The notes: generated from the sequence alone by a model not told the origin. Shown: positions 17,696 through 27,154, counted from the stretch's first letter. The stretch is 50,400 nucleotides of DNA from Comamonadaceae bacterium (GCA_029255645.1 JANLJE010000035.1:1-50400); one strand, 5' to 3'. A program made the numbers and translations.

Positions 17696-19456
17696 ATGCC
17701 ATTCAAATTTCTGCACGATGCCCCGCCTTTCTTGTTCTTCACCGGCAAGGGCGGGGTAGGGAAAACCTCGTTGGCCTGCGCCACCGCCGTGCGTCTGGCG
17801 GATGCAGGAAAAAAAGTGCTGTTGGTCAGCACCGATCCGGCTTCCAATGTCGGCCAGGTCTTCAACCAGCCGATAGGCCATCAAATCGTCGCCATCGTTC
17901 AGGTGCCGCGTCTGTCGGCGCTGGAGGTTGATCCGATGGCCGCCGCACAAGCCTATCGGGATCGTGTCCTTGATCCCGTCCGCGATTCGATGCCAGCCGA
18001 GATCGTTCAAAGCATCGAGGAGCAGTTGTCCGGCTCCTGCACCACCGAAATTGCGGCATTCGATGAGTTCACCGGCTTGTTGACGAATCCGGCCTTGCGC
18101 AGCGACTTCGACCATATCGTCTTCGACACCGCACCCACCGGACACACCATCCGCATGCTGGAGTTGCCCGGCGCGTGGTCTGGCTATCTCCAAAACAATC
18201 CCGATGCCGCCGCCAACCTGGGGCCGCTGGTGGGACTGGAAAAAAAGCAAAGCCAGTATGCCGATGCGGTCAAGGCCTTGGCCGACCCGGCGCAAACCCG
18301 CCTGGTACTGGTCGCGCGAGCGCAACTCTCCACGCTCGAGGAAGCCTCCCATACCCATGATGAACTTTATGCCATTGGACTGAGATCCCAGTACCTGGTG
18401 ATCAATGGTGTTCTTCCCCAACAGGCCGCCGAGGGCGATCCGCTGGCCACCGCGATCCTTGAACGGGAACAGCGTGCGCTGGCCCAGCTTCCAGCCAAGC
18501 TCGCCACCTTGCCGCAGGATCGTTTGCCGCTCAAGCCTTTCAACCTGATGGGGGTGCAAGCCCTGCGCATGTTACTGGGCGAGCAATCGGACGGGCCGCT
18601 GGAGACCCTGCACGATCTGCCCGAGACCACCTTCCCGACCTTGTCGGAACTGATCGATGGGCTGAGCGCAGGGGGGCGTGGCTTGGTCATGATGATGGGC
18701 AAAGGGGGCGTGGGCAAAACCACGGTCGCGGCGGCCGTTGCGGTTGCCTTGGCCCAGCGCGGCCATCAGGTGCATCTGAGCACTTCCGATCCTGCCGCGC
18801 ATCTCTCTTACACGCTCGATGGCACTTTGGACAACCTGTCGGTCAGCCGTATCGACCCCAAGGTCGAAACCGAAAAATACCGCCAATTCGTGCTGGAAAA
18901 CCACGGCAAGGGGCTGGATGCGGAAGGGTTGGCGGTGCTTGAAGAAGATCTGCGCTCACCCTGCACCGAAGAGATCGCGGTATTCCAGGCGTTCTCGCGC
19001 ATCATCAAGCAAGCCGATCAGCATTTCGTCATCATGGACACGGCGCCCACCGGGCACACCTTGTTGCTGCTCGATGCCACGGGTGCCTACCACCGCGACA
19101 TGGTGCGGCAGATGGGCAAGCCCGGCGAGCAGGTCATCACCCCGATGACGCAATTGCAGGACCCCGAAAAGACCAAGGTGATCATCGTGACGCTGGCCGA
19201 AACCACACCCGTGCTGGAAGCGGCCAACCTGCAAGACGACCTGCGCCGCGCGGGCATCGAGCCGTGGGCCTGGGTGATAAACGGCAGCCTGGCCGCCGCT
19301 CGTCCGGCATCGCCTTTCCTGGTGACGCGCGCCAACCGCGAATTGCCGCTGATCGCCGAGGTGCGAGACCGGTATGCCAAGCGTTTCGCCGTGGTTCCAT
19401 TACAGGCGCAGGAGCCGGTGGGCATCGACTTGTTGGGGCGCATGGCAGCCCACTGA
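17696..19456 (+). CDS. arsA: Arsenite/antimonite-stimulated ATPase ArsA
   Basis: A 586-residue two-domain ATPase, close to E. coli ArsA in length. Both halves have a deviant Walker A GKGGVGKT (residues 17-24 and 335-342) and the signature DTAPTGHT (144-151 and again in the second half). Metal-site Cys115 and Cys423 correspond to E. coli Cys113 and Cys422; the Cys172 position is Asn174. ATG 17696 has GGAG six bases upstream. ArsA normally sits on the ArsB carrier and powers arsenite export, but no arsB or acr3 gene is in the window. The next gene, 585 bp on, begins an RND pump. Confidence 0.96.
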   Translation: MPFKFLHDAPPFLFFTGKGGVGKTSLACATAVRLADAGKKVLLVSTDPASNVGQVFNQPIGHQIVAIVQVPRLSALEVDPMAAAQAYRDRVLDPVRDSMPAEIVQSIEEQLSGSCTTEIAAFDEFTGLLTNPALRSDFDHIVFDTAPTGHTIRMLELPGAWSGYLQNNPDAAANLGPLVGLEKKQSQYADAVKALADPAQTRLVLVARAQLSTLEEASHTHDELYAIGLRSQYLVINGVLPQQAAEGDPLATAILEREQRALAQLPAKLATLPQDRLPLKPFNLMGVQALRMLLGEQSDGPLETLHDLPETTFPTLSELIDGLSAGGRGLVMMMGKGGVGKTTVAAAVAVALAQRGHQVHLSTSDPAAHLSYTLDGTLDNLSVSRIDPKVETEKYRQFVLENHGKGLDAEGLAVLEEDLRSPCTEEIAVFQAFSRIIKQADQHFVIMDTAPTGHTLLLLDATGAYHRDMVRQMGKPGEQVITPMTQLQDPEKTKVIIVTLAETTPVLEAANLQDDLRRAGIEPWAWVINGSLAAARPASPFLVTRANRELPLIAEVRDRYAKRFAVVPLQAQEPVGIDLLGRMAAH

Positions 19457-19549
19457 CACCCTCTGACGCCCACTGACACAGTTTTCCTCCGTCCCCCGCT
19501 CTTGTGATACCCCGGCCGGCATTGTGCAGCCGGTTGGGGCCGGGGAGGG

Positions 19550-19582
19550 CCGGTTTGCGCCGGGCGGGGGCAGGCAAACCGG
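19550..19582. repeat. Inverted repeat downstream of arsA
   Basis: CCGGTTTGC (19550-19558) and GCAAACCGG (19574-19582) pair perfectly over 9 bp with a 15-base loop. There is no T-run on either side, so it is not a standard terminator. It could cap the arsA transcript 3' end. Confidence 0.5.
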
Positions 19583-19760
19583 AGGAATGGCTCGCCAGGT
19601 GGCGCCGGGTAGGCCAGAGCGTCCATCGGCAGAGCGGCAAGAGTTCGCGCTGGGTGTTTGCAGAGAAAATTGCAGGAAAAAGCGCCGGCTGCAGCAAAAA
19701 ATGAACGCCGGGGGCAAGCCACAGGCCCACCGATCGGCCGCTACGCAAGCCGTGGTAGAC

Positions 19761-19774
19761 TGCTCCCGGGAGCA
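19761..19774. promoter_or_regulatory. 14-bp perfect palindrome, possible operator
   Basis: TGCTCCCGGGAGCA lies about 270 bp before the membrane-fusion gene, directly after a -10-like TAGAC. It could bind a dimeric regulator of the pump; no dedicated pump regulator is encoded nearby. Confidence 0.3.
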
Positions 19775-20041
19775 ACCGACAGCGTCGGCAGACGCCATCT
19801 CTGACGCCAACTCCCCATCTCTGACGCCATCTCATATCGCATCGATCCTGGCGCAAGCAAAAGGGGCGTGGAGAACCTGTTCTCCGCGTCGGGTTTCAAA
19901 AACTCAGGACTGGCGCGAAAGGATCGGGAGTGGCTGGACAACTTCCAGGAAGGACGGGGGGCCGGAACCTGCCCATGTCCGAGGCGCGGGGGACCCTTTT
20001 TTTGCGTCAGAATGTTTCGCGATCAAGGACTGCGCGCGCCC

Positions 20042-21382
20042 ATGACACCTCTTTTTTCAGAACACCGGCCTGCCTCCACGCCATTTCCCAGCTTTGCGCC
20101 CACGCCACCCCACCGCCCGCCTCGCCAACGCTCCCTGACCACCCTGGTGGGCCTGGCCTTGCTGATCGGGGCCTGCTCCGGCAAGGCCCCGCCGGCGGCG
20201 CCGCGCGGCCCGGTGGAAGTGGGCGTGGTCACCCTGAAGCCCGAGCGCCAGACCGTCACCACCGAATTGCCCGGCCGCACCAGCGCCTACCTGAGCGCCG
20301 AAATCCGCCCGCAGGTGAGTGGCATCGTGCAGCAGCGTCTGTTCACCGAAGGCGCGCAGGTCAAGGCCGGCCAGGCGCTTTACCAGCTCGATGCCTCGCC
20401 TTATCAGGTGGCGCTGGCCGGCGCCGAGGCGTCGGTGGCCAAGGCCCAGGCCAGTGTCGGCACGGCAGAGGTCAATGCCCGGCGCAATGCCGAACTGGTG
20501 AAGATCGATGCGGTCAGCCAGCAGGTGCATGATGACAGCCAGGCCGCGCTGGTGCAGGCCCGCGCCGACCTGGCCGTAGCCCGCGCGGCGCGGAACAACG
20601 CCCGCATCAACCTGGACTACACCCGCATCAAGGCGCCGATTTCAGGCCGCACCGCCACCTCCACCGTCACCCCCGGCGCGCTGGTCACCGCCAACCAGGC
20701 CGCCGTGCTCACCACCATCTTGCAGCTCGATCCGCTGTATGTGGATGTCACCCAGTCCAGTACCGAGGTGCTGCGCCTCAAGAGCGACATGGCGCGCGGA
20801 CATATCCAGAAAAGCAGCCAGACCGAGGCGCCCATCACCCTGCTACTGGAGGACGGCAGCCGCTACCCCCACCCCGGCCAGCTACAGTTCGAGGGCGTGA
20901 GCGTAAACCCCAACACCGGCGCCGTGACCCTGCGCGCCGTGATACCCAACCCCGATGGCCTGCTCATGCCCGGCATGTATGTGCGTGCGGTGCTGGAAAC
21001 CGGCATCGACGAGCAGGCGCTGCTGGTGCCCCAGCAGGGCGTGAACCGGGACACGGCAGGCAATGCCAGCGTGCTGCTGGTCAACGCCGACGGCAAGATC
21101 GAGCGGCGCAAGATTGCGGTGGAAGCGGCCGTGGGCAACCGCTGGTGGGTGAGCAGCGGGCTGGCGGCGGGCGATCGCGTGGTGCTAGATGGCTTTCAGC
21201 GCATCAAACCCGGCGACACCGTGAAGCCGACCGAGGTGGCGCCCAAGCCGATGGCCGCCAATGGGGCCGCCAATGGGGCTGCCAATGGGGCCGCCGCCGC
21301 AACCTCCACCCCGACGCTGGCCTCCGCCGCCCCGGCCGCCCCGGCCGCCTCCGCCGCCCCGGCCGCACCGGCCGCGCGCTGA
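20042..21382 (+). CDS. RND efflux membrane fusion lipoprotein (AcrA/MexA family)
   Basis: The periplasmic adaptor of a tripartite pump. From ATG 20042 it has 446 residues: a long basic/proline-rich N-region, hydrophobic stretch and lipobox LIGAC with Cys45. Next come the hairpin and lipoyl halves (PGRTSAYLSAEIRPQVSG, and IKAPISGRTATSTVTPGALV) and the beta-barrel/membrane-proximal domains. The C-terminus is a repetitive Ala/Asn/Gly tail from a 12-bp repeat encoding AANG, then Ala/Pro. The start is uncertain: no ribosome site is clear, the N-region is unusually long for a signal peptide, and an in-frame ATG lies at 20012. It precedes the permease by 13 bp. Confidence 0.92.
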   Translation: MTPLFSEHRPASTPFPSFAPTPPHRPPRQRSLTTLVGLALLIGACSGKAPPAAPRGPVEVGVVTLKPERQTVTTELPGRTSAYLSAEIRPQVSGIVQQRLFTEGAQVKAGQALYQLDASPYQVALAGAEASVAKAQASVGTAEVNARRNAELVKIDAVSQQVHDDSQAALVQARADLAVARAARNNARINLDYTRIKAPISGRTATSTVTPGALVTANQAAVLTTILQLDPLYVDVTQSSTEVLRLKSDMARGHIQKSSQTEAPITLLLEDGSRYPHPGQLQFEGVSVNPNTGAVTLRAVIPNPDGLLMPGMYVRAVLETGIDEQALLVPQQGVNRDTAGNASVLLVNADGKIERRKIAVEAAVGNRWWVSSGLAAGDRVVLDGFQRIKPGDTVKPTEVAPKPMAANGAANGAANGAAAATSTPTLASAAPAAPAASAAPAAPAAR

Positions 21383-21395
21383 GGGCCGGCCCGCC

Positions 21396-24300
21396 ATGGC
21401 ACAGTTCTTCATCGACCGGCCCGTCTTTGCGTGGGTCATCGCCATCATCATCATGCTCGCCGGCGCCATGTCCATCCTGACATTGCCGCTGGAGCAATAC
21501 CCCGACATCGCGCCGCCGCGCGTGTCGATCAGCGCCCTGTACACCGGTGCGTCGGCCAGGACCGTCGAAGAATCGGTCACGCAGGTGATCGAGCAGCAGC
21601 TCAAGGGCATCGACAACCTGATCTACATGGGTTCGACCAGCGACGCCTCGGGCAACTCGCGCACCACGCTCACATTCAATCCCGGCACCAACATCGATGT
21701 GGCCCAGGTGCAGGTGCAAAACAAGCTGCAGCAGGCCATGTCGCGCCTGCCGCCGGCCGTGCAGAGCCGGGGGGTCACCGTCACCAAGGGCGGCAACGAC
21801 TACCTGATGATCATCACCTTCACCTCGCCCGACCCCAGCGTATCGCAGGTGGACATCGGTGACTACATCACGAGCAACCTCGTGGACGTGGTCAGCCGCG
21901 TCGACGGCGTGGGCGACGTCCTCACGCTGGGCACCGGCTATGCCATGCGCGTCTGGCTCGACCCGGGCAAGCTCGAAAAATACGCGCTCATGCCGTCGGA
22001 CATCGGCAACGCCATCAATGCGCAGAACGCGCAGATTTCGGCGGGCCAGCTCGGTGCGCTGCCCGCCGTGGGCGAGCAGCAGCTCAATGCCACCATCACG
22101 GCGCGCAGCAAGCTGCAGACCAAGGAAGAGTTCGAGCAGATCGTGCTCAAGTCCACCACCGACGGCGCCGCCGTGCGCCTCAAAGACGTGGCGCGCATCG
22201 AGCTGGGCGCAGAAAACCTCACCATCACCTCCCGCCTGAACGGCCAGCCCGGCGCCGGCATGGGGGTGGTGCTGGCCGACGGCGCCAACGCCATGGCCGT
22301 GGCCCAGGCCGTAAACGCCAGGATCGCCGAACTACAGCCCTTCTTCCCCTACCAGCTCAAGCCCTTCACCACCTACGACACCACGCCGTTTGTGAACGCT
22401 TCCATTAAAGAAGTGATCATGGCCCTGGTCGAAGCCATGGCGCTGGTGGTGCTGGTGATGTATATCTTCTTGCAGAACTTCCGCGCCACGCTGATTCCGG
22501 CCATTGCGGTGCCCGTGGTGCTGCTGGGCACCTTCGGGGTGCTGTCGGCCGCCGGCTTTTCGATCAACACGCTCACCATGTTCGGCCTGGTGCTGGCCAT
22601 CGGCCTGCTGGTGGACGATGCCATCGTGGTGGTGGAAAACGTCGAACGCGTGATGAGCGAGGAAGGCCTGTCCCCCAAGGAGGCGACGCGCAAGTCGATG
22701 GCCGAGATCACCCCCGCCCTCGTGGGTGTCGCGCTCACGCTGTCGGCGGTATTCGTCCCCATGGCGTTCTTTGGCGGCTCCACCGGCGTGATCTACCGGC
22801 AGTTTTCCATCACCATCGTGTCGGCCATGGTGCTGTCGGTGCTGGTGGCCCTGACGCTCACGCCCGCGCTGTGCGCCACCTTGCTCGAACCCGTTGCCAA
22901 GGGGCTGCACAGCCCCCAGGGCGCGCCCCGCACAGGCATGACCGGCTGGGCCGACCGCTTTTTTGCCGGCTTCAACCAGCGCTTCGAGCGCACGGCAGAC
23001 AGCTACCAGCGCGGCGTGGGCAGCGTGGTGCGCCGGGGCAAGCGCATGCTGCTGGTGTATCTGCTGGTCTGCGGCGCCATGGCGGTGCTGTTTCTGCGCC
23101 TGCCCACTTCGTTCCTGCCCAACGAAGACCAGGGCGCGGTGTCGGTGCAGATCACGCTGCCGCCGGGCTCGTCCAATGCCCGGCTGCAGGCCGTGATGGC
23201 GCAGGTGCAGCAATACTTCGCGGCCCAGCCCGACGTGATCAGCTTCAACTCCATCACCGGACAAAGCGGCGACCAGAGTTCGGCGCGCGGGTTCGTGCGC
23301 CTGACCGACTGGAGCCAGCGCAAGCGGCCCAGCCAGAGCGCCGACGCCATTGCCCGCAAGGCCACCGGGGACCTGGCCGCCATCCGCGACGCGCGCATCT
23401 ACGTGCTGCTGCCGCCCGCCGTGCGCGGGCTGGGGGCCAATGCCGGCTTCAACTTCCAGATCAAGGACATCAACGGCCTGGGCCATGACGCCCTGGTGGC
23501 CGCGCGCGACAAGGTGCTCGAATTGGCGGCCAGGCGCCCCGAGCTGAGCAACACGCGCAGCACCAACCTCGATGACACCGCGCAGCTGGGCGTGGACATC
23601 GACGACAGCAAGGCCGGCGCCCTGGGCCTGGCCACGGTGGACGTGAACAACACGCTTTCGAGCGCGCTGGGTGGCACCTACATCAACGACTTCCTCAACA
23701 AGGGGCGCGTCAAGCGGGTCTACATGCAGGGTGATGCGCCATTTCGCATGCTGCCCCAGGATGTGGCACCCTGGACGGTGCGCAACAACCAGGGGCAGAT
23801 GGTGCCGTTCTCGGCGTTCTCGAGCACCCGCTGGACCTACGGCTCGCCCCAGCTGCAGCGCTACAACGGCAGCCCCAGCTACGAGTTCGTGGGCAATGCG
23901 GCCGCGGGCGTCAGTTCGGGCGCGGCCATGGCGGCGATCGAAGACATCATGAAGGAAATGCCCTCGGGCATCGGCTACGAATGGACCGGCGCCTCGTTCC
24001 AGGAGCGGCTGTCGGGCTCGCAGGCGCCGCTGCTGTATGCGGTGTCGATTCTGTTCGTTTTCCTGTGCCTGGCCGCCCTGTATGAAAGCTGGTCGGTGCC
24101 GTTCTCGGTGATTTTGGTGGTGCCGCTGGGCATTGTCGGGGCGCTGCTGGCCACCGGGCTTCGCGGGCTGTCGAACGATGTGTACTTTCAGGTGGGCCTG
24201 CTCACCACCGTGGGGCTGTCGTCCAAGAACGCCATTTTGATCGTGGAATTTGCCACCCAGCTGCAAGAGCGCGGCCGCAGCGTGGTGGATGCCACGCTGG

Positions 24301-24554
24301 AGGCCGTGCGCCTGCGGCTGCGGCCGATTTTGATGACTTCGCTGGCCTTTGGCTTTGGCGTGCTGCCCCTGGCCCTGGGCACCGGTGCGGGGGCCGGCGG
24401 GCGCCAGGCCATCGGCACCGCGGTGCTGGGCGGCATGGTGTCGGCCACCGTGCTGGGCATCTTTTTTGTGCCGGTGTTCTTTGTCCTGATCCGCAGTTAC
24501 ATCGCAGGCCGCGCGGCAAGCCGCCCAGCCACCGCACCCGGAGCCAGCGCATGA
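21396..24554 (+). CDS. RND multidrug efflux permease (AcrB/MexB, HAE1 family)
   Basis: The 1052-residue proton-driven inner-membrane pump. The start MAQFFIDRPVFAWV is the standard HAE1 N-terminus. Asp407-Asp408 in LVDDAIVVVENVERVM and Lys944 in SKNAILIVEF are the proton-relay residues, at almost the same positions as AcrB Asp407/408 and Lys940. GGSTGVIYRQFSITI is also family-typical. These features place it in the drug-exporting HAE1 branch and not the CusA/CzcA heavy-metal branch. It lies between the adaptor (13 bp) and the outer-membrane gene (4-bp ATGA overlap). Substrate unknown; the ars context makes a metalloid link worth testing. Confidence 0.96.
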   Translation: MAQFFIDRPVFAWVIAIIIMLAGAMSILTLPLEQYPDIAPPRVSISALYTGASARTVEESVTQVIEQQLKGIDNLIYMGSTSDASGNSRTTLTFNPGTNIDVAQVQVQNKLQQAMSRLPPAVQSRGVTVTKGGNDYLMIITFTSPDPSVSQVDIGDYITSNLVDVVSRVDGVGDVLTLGTGYAMRVWLDPGKLEKYALMPSDIGNAINAQNAQISAGQLGALPAVGEQQLNATITARSKLQTKEEFEQIVLKSTTDGAAVRLKDVARIELGAENLTITSRLNGQPGAGMGVVLADGANAMAVAQAVNARIAELQPFFPYQLKPFTTYDTTPFVNASIKEVIMALVEAMALVVLVMYIFLQNFRATLIPAIAVPVVLLGTFGVLSAAGFSINTLTMFGLVLAIGLLVDDAIVVVENVERVMSEEGLSPKEATRKSMAEITPALVGVALTLSAVFVPMAFFGGSTGVIYRQFSITIVSAMVLSVLVALTLTPALCATLLEPVAKGLHSPQGAPRTGMTGWADRFFAGFNQRFERTADSYQRGVGSVVRRGKRMLLVYLLVCGAMAVLFLRLPTSFLPNEDQGAVSVQITLPPGSSNARLQAVMAQVQQYFAAQPDVISFNSITGQSGDQSSARGFVRLTDWSQRKRPSQSADAIARKATGDLAAIRDARIYVLLPPAVRGLGANAGFNFQIKDINGLGHDALVAARDKVLELAARRPELSNTRSTNLDDTAQLGVDIDDSKAGALGLATVDVNNTLSSALGGTYINDFLNKGRVKRVYMQGDAPFRMLPQDVAPWTVRNNQGQMVPFSAFSSTRWTYGSPQLQRYNGSPSYEFVGNAAAGVSSGAAMAAIEDIMKEMPSGIGYEWTGASFQERLSGSQAPLLYAVSILFVFLCLAALYESWSVPFSVILVVPLGIVGALLATGLRGLSNDVYFQVGLLTTVGLSSKNAILIVEFATQLQERGRSVVDATLEAVRLRLRPILMTSLAFGFGVLPLALGTGAGAGGRQAIGTAVLGGMVSATVLGIFFVPVFFVLIRSYIAGRAASRPATAPGASA

Positions 24555-26128
24555 GCCGCATCCCCAGGATCGTGCCGCACCGCACCCTGGCGCGCGCAGC
24601 CAGCACCCTGGCGCTGTTCGCGCTGGCTGGCTGCACCAGCCTGGCGCCGGACTATGCGCGCCCGGCGCTGCCCGTGCCTGCCACATTGCCCAGCGCGGAT
24701 GAGCCGGGCGACACGCCGCTGGCGCCAGAGGCCGGCCCCATGGGCTGGCAGGATTTTTTGCAGGCGCCGCGCCTGCGCGAACTGGTGGCGCTGGCGCTGC
24801 AGAACAACCGCGACCTGCGCGTGGCCGTGCTGGCCATCGAGAAGGCCCGCGCGCAATACGGGGTGGAGCAGTCCAACCTGTTCCCCGCCGTGGGCGCCAC
24901 CGCCGCCGGCAGCCGCGCCCACACGGCGCAGGATCTGTCCACCAGCGGCCGCTCGTCCACCACCGGCCAGTACAGCGCGCAGCTCGGGTTCAGCAGCTAC
25001 GAAATCGACCTGTTTGGCCGCGTGCGGAATCTCGGCGAGGCCGCGCTGCAGGAATTTTGGCGCACCACCGAAAACCGTCGCAGCGTGCAGCTCAGCCTGG
25101 TGGCCGAGGTGGCCAACGCCTGGCTCACGCTGGACGCCGATGGCCGGCGCCTGCAACTGGCGCAAGACACCCTGCGCAGCCGCCAGAAGTCTTACGAGCT
25201 GACCGAGCGCAGCCATGCCCTGGGCGCTGCCTCGGGCCTGACGCTGGCGCAAACCCAGACCACGGTGGATGCGGCCCGCGCCGACGTGGCCGCCTTCACC
25301 AGCCAGGTGGCGCGCGACCACAATGCGCTGGCCCTGCTGGTCGGCGCGCCGGTGCCCACGGCACTGCTGCCCGAAGTTGCGCTCCCGGCACCCGAGGCAC
25401 CGCCCGCACCGACATCGGTCGCACCGACATCGCCCGCACCGGCATTGGTTACATCGACATTGGCGGCGCCCGCACCCGCCCTGGCCGCGCCCGCCGCCGC
25501 GCTGCTGGCGGTGCCGGCCGGCCTGCCCTCGACGGTGCTGCTCAACCGCCCCGACGTGCGCGCCGCCGAATACACGCTGCGCGGTACTTACGCCAGCATC
25601 GGCGCCGCGCGTGCCGCGTTTTTCCCCAGCATCACGCTCACGGCATCGGCGGGCACCGCCAGCAACGCGCTGTCGGGCCTGTTTGACGGCGGCAACGGCA
25701 CCTGGAGCTTTGCGCCACAGATCCACCTGCCCATCTTCGATGCAGGCCGCAACCGCGCCAACCTCCAGATCGCCGAAACCACGCGCGACACGGCCCTGGC
25801 CCAGTACGACAAGGCCGTGCAGACCGCGTTCCGCGAAGTGGCCGATGCCCTGGCCGAGCGCGCCACGCTGGCCGAGCGCCTGCTGGCCCAGCAATCGCTG
25901 CAGGCGGCCACGCTGAGGGCTTTGCAGCTCTCCGAAGCACGCTACCGGCTGGGCGCCGACAGCTACCTGCCGGTGCTGGACGCCCAGCGCTCGCTCTACA
26001 GCGCGCAGCAAACGCTGATCGGGCTGGCGCTGGCCGAGCAGGTCAACCGCATCACGCTGTACAAGGTGCTAGGAGGCAGCTGGAACGACGCCACTCCGGA
26101 TGGCAAGGCCACAATGCCAGGCCGTTGA
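24551..26128 (+). CDS. RND efflux outer-membrane lipoprotein (OprM/NodT family)
   Basis: The trimeric outer-membrane exit duct. The 525-residue protein has a signal peptide with lipobox LAGC (Cys28) and two OEP repeats with the usual helices (SSYEIDLFGRVRN, and QIHLPIFDAGRNRANL). Between them, at about 273-320, is an inserted low-complexity segment of Pro/Ala/Thr repeats (APTSVAPTSPAP and following) that ordinary OprM lacks. The ATG overlaps the permease stop, so the three genes are translationally coupled. It ends convergently with the TonB-like gene 92 bp away; I see no terminator there. Confidence 0.94.
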   Translation: MSRIPRIVPHRTLARAASTLALFALAGCTSLAPDYARPALPVPATLPSADEPGDTPLAPEAGPMGWQDFLQAPRLRELVALALQNNRDLRVAVLAIEKARAQYGVEQSNLFPAVGATAAGSRAHTAQDLSTSGRSSTTGQYSAQLGFSSYEIDLFGRVRNLGEAALQEFWRTTENRRSVQLSLVAEVANAWLTLDADGRRLQLAQDTLRSRQKSYELTERSHALGAASGLTLAQTQTTVDAARADVAAFTSQVARDHNALALLVGAPVPTALLPEVALPAPEAPPAPTSVAPTSPAPALVTSTLAAPAPALAAPAAALLAVPAGLPSTVLLNRPDVRAAEYTLRGTYASIGAARAAFFPSITLTASAGTASNALSGLFDGGNGTWSFAPQIHLPIFDAGRNRANLQIAETTRDTALAQYDKAVQTAFREVADALAERATLAERLLAQQSLQAATLRALQLSEARYRLGADSYLPVLDAQRSLYSAQQTLIGLALAEQVNRITLYKVLGGSWNDATPDGKATMPGR

Positions 26129-26220
26129 ACCTGGAAACGGCGGCGGGATGCCCTCACCCACGAGGTGAACGCCATCGCAACCCTCGCGCCTCGATTTCAT
26201 GCGGCCTGGCAGGATGCCGC

Positions 26221-26961
26221 TCAAGGCTGTTGCAGGCTGAATTCGACGGGCAATATCAACTCAAAAGATTGTCCCCTCAGACTTTCCGGCAAAGGAGAGC
26301 GGCGTGCCGCCTGTTCCAGCATCAGGACGGCTTGCTCATCCAGGAGGGAATGGCCGGACCCCTTCAGCACTTCTACCACGCACTCGCCACCGCCCCGGGG
26401 CCACTGTAGACGCACGCGCACCACACCTTCCCAGCCTCGTTCCCGGGCTAGCGCCGGGTAGCGGCGGAATTCCCTGGCCGCTTGCGCCAAGGCGATGCGA
26501 TATTGCCGCAGGGCATTTTCATCCACCCCGGATTCCGGGTCAGAGGCCGTCATTTCTGGCTTGAGCCGCCCCTTTTCCGCCTGCGCACCGCCCGGACTCG
26601 AAGCTTGCGGTGCGGCGTCAGGCGGCGCCGACTCCGGCAAAACAGCCGCAACAGCCGCCTGCGCTGTTATGTGCGCCTGTTTTTGTCGTGTGCGGGGCTT
26701 GAGTGGCGCAGTCGGTCGGGCAGGCATGCTCCGCGCCAATCCGGGAGAGGACAAGCCGAAGTCAGCCTCCGCCGGGGCCGGCTGAGATGGGCCGGGTCCA
26801 GTCTTTTCCTGTTTGCCGCGCAACAACACCTGCATCTGGCGGCTCCCTGCCCTGAATTCGGGCCGCGGTTCGGGATGCAGGGTGAGCAGCACGAAGAGGT
26901 GCGCCAGCAGGGAGATCCCCAGGGCCCATGACAAACCCGCACTGGGCGCCGGCATCGCCAT
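26221..26961 (-). CDS. TonB-like energy transducer protein
   Basis: A 246-residue protein with a single N-terminal membrane helix (about 13-33), a proline/alanine-rich middle and a C-terminal TonB domain (YPALARERGWEGVVRVRL, and LDEQAVLMLEQAA). Such proteins pass energy from ExbB/ExbD to outer-membrane transporters, but no exbB, exbD or TonB-dependent receptor is in the window. The start is ATG 26961, with GAGG nine bases upstream. It is separated from the oxidase genes by a strong bidirectional terminator. It could also be an orphan TonB with a dedicated receptor elsewhere. Confidence 0.85.
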   Translation of the reverse strand: MAMPAPSAGLSWALGISLLAHLFVLLTLHPEPRPEFRAGSRQMQVLLRGKQEKTGPGPSQPAPAEADFGLSSPGLARSMPARPTAPLKPRTRQKQAHITAQAAVAAVLPESAPPDAAPQASSPGGAQAEKGRLKPEMTASDPESGVDENALRQYRIALAQAAREFRRYPALARERGWEGVVRVRLQWPRGGGECVVEVLKGSGHSLLDEQAVLMLEQAARRSPLPESLRGQSFELILPVEFSLQQP

Positions 26962-27071
26962 GATCAGCCGCCTCTTTGCCTGGTGGCGGGTCCGTGCTCT
27001 GCCTGCCAAAGGCTCGAAGCCTCCATCAAATGGCAGGCGCATGGTATTGGATCCACTATCATGGCCCGATC

Positions 27072-27120
27072 AGTTCGCAAAAAAACTCCAGAGGATCGCT
27101 CTGGAGTTTTTTTGCGAACT
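27072..27120. terminator. Bidirectional terminator after ccoG-ccoH-DUF3149
   Basis: A perfect 20-bp stem (27072-27091 with 27101-27120) and a 9-base loop. A-tracts and T-tracts inside the stem give a GC-rich core followed by a U-run on either strand. It ends the minus-strand oxidase assembly operon before the TonB-like gene. Confidence 0.92.
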
Positions 27121-27154
27121 CCGGCCGGACCGGAGTCATTCAAGGGCACATGAA

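Larger units (their letters stand above)
19457..20041. other. 585-bp region between arsA and the RND operon
   Basis: I see no supportable gene. The region holds a GC-rich 9-bp stem at 19550-19582 and a 14-bp palindrome at 19761-19774. Two copies of CATCTCTGACGCCA lie within 19795-19840. Open frames here have no family resemblance and no ribosome sites. It is long enough for a separate promoter for the RND genes, but I could not place one. Confidence 0.5.

Noticed and set aside
19504-19704. A 66-codon plus-strand frame in the arsA-RND gap
   Set aside because: Arg/Gly/Trp-rich composition, no ribosome site, overlaps the inverted repeat, no family resemblance.
21396-24554. Heavy-metal RND pump of the CusA/CzcA type
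   Set aside because: The N-terminus, LVDDAIVVVENVERVM block and 1052-residue length match the HAE1 drug-efflux branch.
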